Of a stretch of DNA of 11,264 nucleotides, positions 1-6,056 are shown one piece after another. Position numbers and translations under genes: made by a program. This DNA is from Planctomycetota bacterium (GTDB lineage: Bacteria > Planctomycetota > DG-23 > SLPQ01), in the NCBI GenBank assembly GCA_021160625.1, contig JAGHCE010000168.1:1-11264 (forward strand), read 5' to 3'. The number at the start of each line of letters is the position of its first letter. Positions within the stretch are counted from its first letter, which is position 1. Below the pieces are notes generated by a model. That model saw only the letters and a program-made list of their open reading frames with translations. It ran no database searches and had not been told where the DNA came from.

Positions 1-6
1 CAAATC

Positions 7-32
7 AAGCACCGCCGCTTGTGCTTTTATTT
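7..32 (+). terminator. Possible intrinsic terminator of an upstream plus-strand gene
   Basis: AAGCAC (7-12) pairs with GTGCTT (21-26) to give a 6-bp stem with an 8-base loop, and TTTTATTT follows at 25-32. A competing CAAGC/GCTTG pairing (6-10 with 17-21) also exists. The stem is short and only half GC, so this is a moderate candidate. The gene it would terminate lies outside the window. Confidence 0.35.
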
Positions 33-77
33 GCGGCCTCGATGGGGTAGAATATAAGGCCGATCAACAAGGAAAGG
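31..77 (+). promoter_or_regulatory. Candidate promoter and ribosome binding site for the FHA-GAF-PP2C gene
   Basis: TTGCGG (31-36) and TATAAG (53-58) are separated by 16 bases and resemble sigma70-type -35 and -10 boxes; the -35 is weak. TAGAAT (48-53) overlaps and could be the -10 instead. The purine-rich AAGGAAAGG at 69-77 is a good Shine-Dalgarno sequence just before the ATG at 81. The boxes are judged by eye only. Confidence 0.3.
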
Positions 78-80
78 CTT

Positions 81-1727
81 ATGGCACAGCTCGTTATACT
101 TTCCGGGCCCGAAGAGGGCCGCATCTTCACCCTTGGAGAGACCTGCATCATAGGTCGGCAGGATGACTGCGACCTGTGCATCAGCGACGACGCCATCAGC
201 CGCCGCCATGCATACATCACCCTGGAAGAGGACGGCTATTACATCGAGGACCTGGGCTCCTCGAACGGCACATTCGTCAACGGAGACGAAATCCAGCGCG
301 TCAGGCTCGCCGAGGGCGACACCATCAAGCTCTCGCACTCGGTCCTGGCCTTCAGGGAGCATCCCCACGAAAGGCAGACACAGGTCACCGTCGTCGATGA
401 CCTCAAACACCCCGACTCCACAGTGATGCGCCCGCAGGACGCCGTTTCCGTGCTCATTCGCGACACCACCGCGGTCGAGAGCCTTGACCAACTGCAGGAG
501 CTCCACGAAAAGCTGCTGACCGTCACCCGCTTCTCAAAGGAGGTCCGGTCCACGCTGGACTTGAAAACACTCCTGGGCAAGGTTCTGGGGTTACTCTTCG
601 AGATTTTCCATCAGGCTGAGCGGGGTTTCGTGATGCTTCACGATGACCAGGGGCAGCTGCGGCCGGTGGCCTCGCGAAACGTCCTCTCCGACGGCGAGAT
701 AACCATATCAAGCACGGTCCTCAACGTCGCCATCGGGGAGAAGAAGGCGATTCTCTCCAACAACCCCGTCGAGGACACCCGGTTCGGCACTGGGGGAAGC
801 ATCGTGACGCACGGGATGCGAAGCCTTATGGTCTCGCCGCTTATCTCCGGCGATGAGGTCATCGGCGTTATGCACATAGACACGACCAGGCCGGGCGCTC
901 CCTTTTCCACCGACGACCTTGCGCTTTTTACGGGGCTGGGAGACCAGGCGGCGGTGGCCGTTTCAAACGCGCACCTCCACGAGCGGCTGATGCGCCGCCA
1001 GAAGCTCGAACAGGAACTCGTCCTGGCCCACACCGTCCAGAGGTCCTTCCTGCCCACCCACGTGCCTGAAAACGACCGCGTGGACCTGGCCTTTCACTAT
1101 GCGCTGGCTCGCCAGGTGGGCGGCGACTTCTACGACTTAGTCGAGCTGCCCGAGGGAATCCTGGGCGTCGCCATCGGGGACGTAAGCGGCAAGGGCATCC
1201 CGGCCGCCCTGCTTATGGCCAAGACCATAAGCGAAATGCGCGTCGCCACCCACGCCGAAAAGTCCCCGTCATCGGTGCTCTCGATGGTGAACTCGATGAT
1301 GCTCGGATTTATCTCCCCGGATATGTTCGTCACGGCGCTGGTCTGCTTTTTCAACCCCGCAACCGGCGAGGCCGCCATCGCCGACGCCGGGCACAACTCG
1401 CCCATCCTGAGGCGCTCCTCGGGAGAGGTGGTTTCCCTCGAGCTCACCAAGGGTTTTCCGCTGGGTGTGGTCGACGAGGGGCAGTACGGCAACCAGAAGG
1501 TAGTGCTCGGCTCCGGCGATACGCTGCTTTTCTACACCGACGGGCTTACCGACGCGACGAGCGCCGCCGGAGGGCTCTTTGGAAACGAAAGGCTCTGCGA
1601 AGCCGCCGCGAAGGCCGACCCCGGCGCCCACAACGTAATCGACTCGGTGCTTGAATCAGTGCGGGATTTCACCGACGCTGCACGCCCCTTTGACGACCTC
1701 ACGATGATCGCCATATCGCTGAGGTAG
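81..1727 (+). CDS. FHA-GAF-PP2C (SpoIIE/RsbU-type) serine/threonine phosphatase
   Basis: This 548-residue protein is a predicted cytosolic signalling phosphatase. An FHA domain, which binds phosphothreonine, covers about residues 1-93: G25-R26, SRRH at 40-43, SSNGT at 60-64 and N67-G68 are the family's conserved positions. A GAF-like sensor domain lies at about 150-300, followed by a short helical linker. The C-terminal PPM/SpoIIE domain (about 325-548) keeps its metal-binding motifs: VGGDFYD at 346-352, GDVSGKG at 366-372, YTDG at 485-488 and FDD at 537-539. Enzymes of this family dephosphorylate STAS-domain anti-anti-sigma factors in partner-switching cascades. No STAS protein, HPK-like kinase or sigma factor lies within the window, so the target is unknown. 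No signal peptide or membrane segment is seen. The start at 81 has a strong ribosome binding site and begins the FHA fold without extra sequence. Confidence 0.93.
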   Translation: MAQLVILSGPEEGRIFTLGETCIIGRQDDCDLCISDDAISRRHAYITLEEDGYYIEDLGSSNGTFVNGDEIQRVRLAEGDTIKLSHSVLAFREHPHERQTQVTVVDDLKHPDSTVMRPQDAVSVLIRDTTAVESLDQLQELHEKLLTVTRFSKEVRSTLDLKTLLGKVLGLLFEIFHQAERGFVMLHDDQGQLRPVASRNVLSDGEITISSTVLNVAIGEKKAILSNNPVEDTRFGTGGSIVTHGMRSLMVSPLISGDEVIGVMHIDTTRPGAPFSTDDLALFTGLGDQAAVAVSNAHLHERLMRRQKLEQELVLAHTVQRSFLPTHVPENDRVDLAFHYALARQVGGDFYDLVELPEGILGVAIGDVSGKGIPAALLMAKTISEMRVATHAEKSPSSVLSMVNSMMLGFISPDMFVTALVCFFNPATGEAAIADAGHNSPILRRSSGEVVSLELTKGFPLGVVDEGQYGNQKVVLGSGDTLLFYTDGLTDATSAAGGLFGNERLCEAAAKADPGAHNVIDSVLESVRDFTDAARPFDDLTMIAISLR

Positions 1728-1758
1728 CCACACACCGCCACAGGTCGGCTGCACCACA

Positions 1759-2475
1759 TCAAGCCGGCGGCTCGCCCTGGCAGCGGGTGCGGCGGTGCTT
1801 CGTTCGGCGGGCCTCTTTTACGCGTGACTGACAGTCGGCGGTCAGGGCGTTCAGGGCCTTTTCAACATCCAGCCGGATGTCCTCCATCTCGAACTTGTTG
1901 ACGCGCTCCGGGACCTCGATGGGCTCGCCGAAGCGGGCCAGGATATAGGCACCGGGAAGCGGCAGGCGAAACCCGTCCCAGGAATCGAACTCCTTGTATC
2001 TGTCTATACCGAGCCCGGCGGGAACTATCACGGCGCCCGAAGCCCGCGCCAGGTAGACCAGGCCCTTCTTTACCTCGTGCTTCGGGCCGGTGGGGCCATC
2101 GGGGGTGATGGCGATGTCGCGCCCGGAGACCAGGCACTCGCGCATAAGGCGAAAACCCTCCTCGCCGCCGCGGGTGCTTGAGCCCCTGATGGCATGAAAG
2201 CCGAGCTTGACGGCGATGCGGGCGACATATTCACCGTCGGCGCTGCGGCTTATGAGGATGCCGATGCCGCTGCCGCGATGTGTGTAGATGGGGATCACCA
2301 AAGAGCCGTGCCAGAAGGCATATATGACGGGGCGGCCGCTTCGGCGGACATCGTTTGCCGCATCAGGGTTCTCGAGCTCGCCGTCGAAGGTAAGCGCCAG
2401 CATCCGGATGAAAAAACCTCCCAGGGAGCCGGCGACGCGGTACTTGAGTTCGCCCCAGAAACCCCTCTCCGGCAT
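1759..2475 (-). CDS. DUF374-family lysophospholipid acyltransferase-like protein
   Basis: This 238-residue protein matches the DUF374 branch of the lysophospholipid/lipid A acyltransferase superfamily. The recognisable blocks are FWHG at 54-57 (H56 is the likely catalytic base), SRSADGE at 76-82, RGSSTRGG at 97-104 and TPDGPTGP at 124-131. Relatives transfer acyl chains to lipid A precursors or other envelope lipids at the inner membrane; the acceptor here cannot be told from sequence. The N-terminal stretch of about residues 10-30 is moderately hydrophobic and could be a membrane anchor. The C-terminal 25 residues are basic and probably disordered. The gene starts 5 bases after the dapF stop, and its ribosome binding site (AGGAG, plus-strand 2484-2488) lies in the last dapF codons, so the two are almost certainly co-transcribed. 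Its 3' end converges on the phosphatase gene with 31 bases between them. Confidence 0.88.
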   Translation of the reverse strand: MPERGFWGELKYRVAGSLGGFFIRMLALTFDGELENPDAANDVRRSGRPVIYAFWHGSLVIPIYTHRGSGIGILISRSADGEYVARIAVKLGFHAIRGSSTRGGEEGFRLMRECLVSGRDIAITPDGPTGPKHEVKKGLVYLARASGAVIVPAGLGIDRYKEFDSWDGFRLPLPGAYILARFGEPIEVPERVNKFEMEDIRLDVEKALNALTADCQSRVKEARRTKHRRTRCQGEPPA

Positions 2476-2480
2476 AGCGC

Positions 2481-3320
2481 CTACTCCTGCGGGTCGTGCC
2501 AGTCGCCCTCAAAGACGGTAACAGCCGGGCCGGTCAGGTACACGTTGTCGTCGTCGGACCAGACGACATCCAGAACGCCGCCCGCCACGCGGACAACCGC
2601 CTCGGCCCGGAGTTTCTCGTTGAGGCACCCGGCCACGAGCGTGGCGGCCGCGCCGGTGCCGCAGGCAAGAGTCTCGCCGGAGCCCCTCTCCCAGGTCCGC
2701 TGGATCGCCTGGCCGGGCGAGAGCACCTGGACGAAATGGACGTTCGTCCTTTCGGGAAATGCCGGGTGGTTTTCAATCTGAGGCCCGAGCTGCGCCACCG
2801 GGGCGGTTTCGACATCGTCAACGAATATGACGACGTGGGGGTTTCCCATCGAGACGGCGGTGATGCGGAAAGTCTCGCCGCCGACTTCGAGCGGTTCCCC
2901 GATGCAGCGGCCTTCGCCGCCGGCCATTGGGATTTCACTTCGCTGGAGCCTCGGCCGGCCCATATTGACGCGGACCTTCACGACGCGGCCGTCCTCGACG
3001 ACGAGGTCGGGCTTTACGATGCCCGCGAGCGTCTCGATGCGCATCGTCTCCTTGCCGGTCAGGCCCCGGTCATAGACATACTTCGCAAAGCAGCGAACGC
3101 CGTTTCCGCACATCTCGGGCTCGGAGCCGTCGGCGTTGAATATACGCATCTTGAAGTCGGCCACGGCTGAGGAGCACACGAGTATAAGGCCGTCGGCGCC
3201 CACACCGAAGTGGCGGTCGCTTATCCGGCGGGCCAGCTCATTCGGGCTTTCGGGCTCTTCTTCGCTGCAATTGACATACACGTAGTCGTTGCCCGCCCCC
3301 TGCATCTTGACGAATCTCAT
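2481..3320 (-). CDS. dapF: Diaminopimelate epimerase
   Basis: DapF interconverts LL- and meso-diaminopimelate in the cytosol, the penultimate step of lysine synthesis and the source of DAP for peptidoglycan. The 279-residue length is typical. The N-terminus MRFVKMQGAGNDY is the family signature. The two catalytic cysteines of this cofactor-independent racemase fold are present: Cys71 in NADGSEPEMCGNG and Cys220 in GSGETLACGTGA. ATG at 3320 is preceded by GGGGAGAT about 6 bases upstream, supporting the start. It is the first gene of a two-gene minus-strand unit with the DUF374 acyltransferase, both products serving the envelope, and it is divergent from argC. Confidence 0.97.
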   Translation of the reverse strand: MRFVKMQGAGNDYVYVNCSEEEPESPNELARRISDRHFGVGADGLILVCSSAVADFKMRIFNADGSEPEMCGNGVRCFAKYVYDRGLTGKETMRIETLAGIVKPDLVVEDGRVVKVRVNMGRPRLQRSEIPMAGGEGRCIGEPLEVGGETFRITAVSMGNPHVVIFVDDVETAPVAQLGPQIENHPAFPERTNVHFVQVLSPGQAIQRTWERGSGETLACGTGAAATLVAGCLNEKLRAEAVVRVAGGVLDVVWSDDDNVYLTGPAVTVFEGDWHDPQE

Positions 3321-3348
3321 AACTTATCTCCCCGTCCGCCCCAAGGTA

Positions 3349-3362
3349 CCCCTGATAAGGGG
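3349..3362 (-). other. Small hairpin in the dapF leader
   Basis: CCCCT-GATA-AGGGG is a perfect 5-bp inverted repeat with a 4-base loop, within the 5' leader predicted for dapF. No T-run follows on either strand, so it is not an intrinsic terminator. It may be a 5' stabiliser or a protein site, or chance. Confidence 0.35.
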
Positions 3363-3375
3363 CCGCAAGACCTAA

Positions 3376-3404
3376 ATCGTACGCTGAGGCGACCCGTTCG
3401 GCAA
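3376..3404 (-). promoter_or_regulatory. Candidate dapF promoter
   Basis: Read on the minus strand, TTGCCG (plus 3399-3404) and TACGAT (plus 3376-3381) are exactly 17 bases apart, each matching the sigma70 consensus at four of six positions. The predicted start near 3369 gives a leader of about 48 bases that includes the 3349-3362 hairpin. Moderate support, by eye only. Confidence 0.35.
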
Positions 3405-3449
3405 GGCAAAACGCCGCCGCCGGAAGGGCCGGCAGGCCGTGGAATTTTA

Positions 3450-3477
3450 TGGACGGTGAAACGGGTACTGGTAGAAT
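3450..3477 (+). promoter_or_regulatory. Candidate argC promoter
   Basis: TGGACG (3450-3455), a 16-base spacer and TAGAAT (3472-3477) resemble a sigma70 promoter, with the -10 box matching at five of six positions. Transcription would start near 3484, leaving about 25 bases before the argC ATG. The same GGTAGAAT string occurs before the phosphatase gene at 46-53. No recognisable ARG-box palindrome was seen. Confidence 0.4.
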
Positions 3478-3499
3478 CTGGCCGGATTCCAGACGCAAT

Positions 3500-3504
3500 G
3501 GAGG
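3500..3504 (+). promoter_or_regulatory. Ribosome binding site that sets the argC start
   Basis: GGAGG lies 5 bases before ATG 3510 and 2 bases before ATG 3507, and overlaps the earlier in-frame ATG at 3498. This spacing favours 3510. The resulting protein, MATKVGIIGATG, begins directly at the nucleotide-binding strand as in other ArgC proteins. Confidence 0.7.
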
Positions 3505-3509
3505 CAATG

Positions 3510-4523
3510 ATGGCTACGAAGGTCGGCATAATAGGGGCAACCGGTTACAACGGGCTCGAACTCATCAAGATTTTGCTTCGCCACGGCGACGCGCGCCTGG
3601 CCTACCTTGCGACGCGCTCGACCCAGCGGCCGCTGATATCGTCGGTGCATCCGTCTCTCCTGGGGCTTTGTAACGACCGGGCCGAGCATATCGACCTGGA
3701 CAAGATCGCCGAGCGTTCGGACGTGGTGTTTCTGGGCGTGCCGCACACGGCGGCAATGGAGTATGTACCGGGGCTCCTGGAAAGGAACGTGAAGGTAATA
3801 GACCTCTCGGCGGACTACCGCTTGAAGAACGCCAAGACCTACCAGAAATGGTACAACCACGAGCACACCGACGAGGGAAACCTCGCTCGGGCGGTCTACG
3901 GCCTGCCGGAGATATTCGCCGACGAGATACGTGAGGCGGACCTGGTGGCCAATCCCGGCTGCTACCCCACGGCGGTGATACTGGGGGCGTATCCGCTCAT
4001 TGCCGAGGGGCTTGTCGAGGCGGCCTTCATCGCCGACGCCAAGAGCGGCGTGACCGGCGCCGGCAAGAAGCTCACCGCCGCGACGCATTTCCCGGAGGCC
4101 AACGAGTCGGTACTGCCCTACAAGGTCGGCGCGCACCAGCACAGCCCCGAGATGGTCGATGTGCTCTCGCAGACCACCGGGAAAGAGGTGAAGGTGGAAT
4201 TTGTGCCGCACCTTGTGCCGATGGACCGAGGCATCGAGGCGACGATGTATTTTACGCCTGCAGGAGGCAGTGATGCGCAGGACGTGGCCGCCACATTCCA
4301 GAAGCACTACGCCGAGGAACCCTTCGTGCGGCTGCGGGGTTCGTCGTTTGCCCGCACGCGCGACGTCTCCTTCACGAACTTCTGCGACATCGCCTGGACG
4401 GCGACCGACGCGCACGTCATCGTCTCGACCTCGATAGATAACCTCATCAAGGGCGCAGCGGGCCAGGCGGTCGAGAATATGAACATAATGTTCGGTCACG
4501 AGCGGACCGAAGGGCTGCTGTAG
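3510..4523 (+). CDS. argC: N-acetyl-gamma-glutamyl-phosphate reductase
   Basis: ArgC reduces N-acetylglutamyl phosphate to N-acetylglutamate semialdehyde with NADPH, the third step of arginine synthesis, in the cytosol. With the chosen start the protein has 337 residues, the normal size. The dinucleotide-binding loop GATGYNG is at residues 9-15, the catalytic Cys151 is in NPGCYPT, and the general-base His234 is in PHLVPMDRG. The frame is open upstream to 3210, but that extension runs antisense through the 5' end of dapF and adds low-complexity residues unrelated to the family, so it is rejected. argJ follows within 30 bases on the same strand, which makes an argCJ operon. argB, argD and the later arginine genes are not in the window. 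Confidence 0.97.
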   Translation: MATKVGIIGATGYNGLELIKILLRHGDARLAYLATRSTQRPLISSVHPSLLGLCNDRAEHIDLDKIAERSDVVFLGVPHTAAMEYVPGLLERNVKVIDLSADYRLKNAKTYQKWYNHEHTDEGNLARAVYGLPEIFADEIREADLVANPGCYPTAVILGAYPLIAEGLVEAAFIADAKSGVTGAGKKLTAATHFPEANESVLPYKVGAHQHSPEMVDVLSQTTGKEVKVEFVPHLVPMDRGIEATMYFTPAGGSDAQDVAATFQKHYAEEPFVRLRGSSFARTRDVSFTNFCDIAWTATDAHVIVSTSIDNLIKGAAGQAVENMNIMFGHERTEGLL

Positions 4524-4552
4524 GATTTCAACCTATGCGGAGGCTCGGCGAG

Positions 4553-5755
4553 ATGAATCCTGAGATGTTGTCGGTTGTTTTTGCGAAGGGATTTAGGGTC
4601 GGTGCGGGCCGCGGCGGACTAAAAGCTAAGGGCGACGACGTGATGCTTCTCGTGGCCGACGGGGTGTGCTCGGCAGCGGGGGTCTTTACGACGAACAGGC
4701 TTTCCGCTGCGCCGGTCAGGCACAGCCGGACGGTTCTGGCCGGGGGGCACGCGCGGGCCGTGGTGGCCAATGCCGGCAACGCAAACGCCGCCACCGGCGA
4801 AGGCGGCCTAAAAGATGCCGAGGCGATGTGCAAGCTGGCGGCCGAGGCTGTCGGGTGCTCGGCCGATGAGGTCCTGGTGGCCTCGACGGGCGTCATCGGC
4901 GAGGCGCTCGATATGGAAAAGATTCGGGCGGGCATAGCCGTGGCCGCCGGCAATCTTTCATCAGGCGAAGCCGCCGCCGAGGCCGCCGCAAGGGCCATTA
5001 TGACGACGGACACCAGGCCCAAGGCAGCCCTGCGCGAGATCGAAATCGGCGGCCGTGGGGTCCGCATCGGCGGCATCGCCAAGGGCGCCGGGATGATCTC
5101 CCCCCGGATGGCGACGATGCTTGCCTTCATCACCACCGATGCGGCGATAGCCCCCGCCCTCTTGCAGCGCGCCCTTTCCACGGCGGCGGATGCCTCGTTC
5201 AACCGCGTCACCGTCGACGGTGATATGTCGACCAACGACACGGTGTTCGTCCTTGCAAGCGGTATGTCGGGCGCAAATGGACTGACCGAGGGCTCGCCGG
5301 AACTCGGACGCTTCACCGACTGTCTCCTGGAGGTGTGTCTGGATCTTGCCAGGGCCATCGCGGCCGACGGCGAGGGAGCAACCAAGTTCGTCGAGGTGCG
5401 CATCCGTGGGGCGGCCTCAAACGAGGCGGCGCTCCTCCAGGCGCGGGCGATAGCAAATTCGCCGCTGGTCAAAACCGCGCTTTTCGGCTGCGACCCGAAC
5501 TGGGGGCGCGTCCTGGCGGCGGCCGGCTATGCGGGAGCCCCTTTCGACGAACAAAAAGCGGTACTTCGGTTCAACGGGGTGAAATCGTTCGAGAAAGGCT
5601 GTGTGATTGCCGATACGGGTGAACTTGCAGAGGCGATGCAGGCCCGTGAGATCGTCATCGAGCTGGACCTTGGAATCGCAGACGCCGAGGCGGTGATATA
5701 TACGTGCGATTTCTCCTATGACTACGTCCGGATAAACGCACAATACCACACATAA
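4553..5755 (+). CDS. argJ: Glutamate N-acetyltransferase / ornithine acetyltransferase
   Basis: ArgJ moves the acetyl group from N-acetylornithine to glutamate, recycling it in arginine synthesis; some members also use acetyl-CoA. Family blocks are ANAGNANAATG, STGVIGE, FNRVTVDGDMSTNDT and the C-terminal DPNWGRVLAAAGYAG. The precursor self-cleaves in the ATML motif, here before Thr188 (ATG 4553 numbering; codon at 5114-5116), giving alpha and beta chains of the N-terminal-nucleophile type. ATG 4553 has GGAGG 9 bases upstream (4539-4543). An earlier in-frame ATG at 4535 would add six residues and place that GGAGG inside its own reading frame, so 4553 is preferred but not proven. The gene is 29 bases downstream of argC. 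Whether the enzyme is mono- or bifunctional cannot be read from the sequence. Confidence 0.96.
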   Translation: MNPEMLSVVFAKGFRVGAGRGGLKAKGDDVMLLVADGVCSAAGVFTTNRLSAAPVRHSRTVLAGGHARAVVANAGNANAATGEGGLKDAEAMCKLAAEAVGCSADEVLVASTGVIGEALDMEKIRAGIAVAAGNLSSGEAAAEAAARAIMTTDTRPKAALREIEIGGRGVRIGGIAKGAGMISPRMATMLAFITTDAAIAPALLQRALSTAADASFNRVTVDGDMSTNDTVFVLASGMSGANGLTEGSPELGRFTDCLLEVCLDLARAIAADGEGATKFVEVRIRGAASNEAALLQARAIANSPLVKTALFGCDPNWGRVLAAAGYAGAPFDEQKAVLRFNGVKSFEKGCVIADTGELAEAMQAREIVIELDLGIADAEAVIYTCDFSYDYVRINAQYHT

Positions 5756-6056
5756 GGGCTGCTTGCAGCAGGATATCGCGTCGAGGCCGGGCAGGTTGTC
5801 CGGAGACAACCAACGGAAGGCGTGCTGTCACACCAATAAACCTAAGCCGGGAGCAAAAGGGGGAGAGGTGCGGCAGTCGCGGCCGTTTGCCAAGTAGGTA
5901 AAAAGAGACCGCTCAGCAGGTCAGACAACTAACGACGGTTCGCGTAACATACATCGGTTCCGGACCACCGCACCCTTGTTACTTTGGACACAGATGTCCG
6001 CGTTTTGTTCCGTTGGAAACCGAAAGAATTCGCGCGCTGGGAAGTTTTTTTGAAAT
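5756..6056 (+). other. 301-base gene-free region with several hairpins (argJ 3' end / MFS-HEAT leader)
   Basis: I find no convincing gene here. Perfect inverted repeats include GCTGC-TT-GCAGC (5758-5769, three bases after the argJ stop codon), GGTTGTC-CGGA-GACAACC (5794-5811) and GGACA-CAGA-TGTCC (5986-5999, followed by GCG and TTTT). None has the stem plus U-run of a strong terminator. A weak promoter candidate, CAGACA (5922-5927) with a 17-base spacer and TAACAT (5945-5950), would give a leader of about 100 bases. A nine-codon GTG frame with a good Shine-Dalgarno lies at 5868-5897. A run of seven T is found at 6045-6051 just before the next start. I could not match the region to a tRNA or to a riboswitch I know. 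Confidence 0.5.
5794..5811 (+). other. Perfect 7-bp hairpin downstream of argJ
   Basis: GGTTGTC, loop CGGA, GACAACC is fully complementary. It lies 39 bases beyond the argJ stop with no T-run after it. It may protect the argCJ mRNA 3' end, act as a U-less terminator, or be part of the structured region before the MFS-HEAT gene. Confidence 0.5.

Noticed and set aside
2496..3170. 224-residue open frame on the plus strand across dapF
   Set aside because: Shadow of dapF, which has both catalytic cysteines and a normal start.
3210..3509. N-terminal extension of argC back to 3210
   Set aside because: It overlaps dapF in antisense and contains no ArgC sequence. A GGAGG with correct spacing marks the start at 3510.
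3447..4499. 350-residue open frame on the minus strand across argC
   Set aside because: It is antisense to a complete, motif-bearing argC; long open frames opposite GC-rich genes are expected. The translation is Arg/His/Val-rich and shows no family motif.
4528..5472. 314-residue open frame on the minus strand across argJ
   Set aside because: Antisense to argJ, composed mostly of Ala, Ser, Pro and Arg, with no ribosome binding site or recognisable domain.
5880..6000. tRNA or small structured RNA around the GGTTCGCG string
   Set aside because: No cloverleaf, acceptor stem or CCA end can be built, and the T-loop match is only partial.
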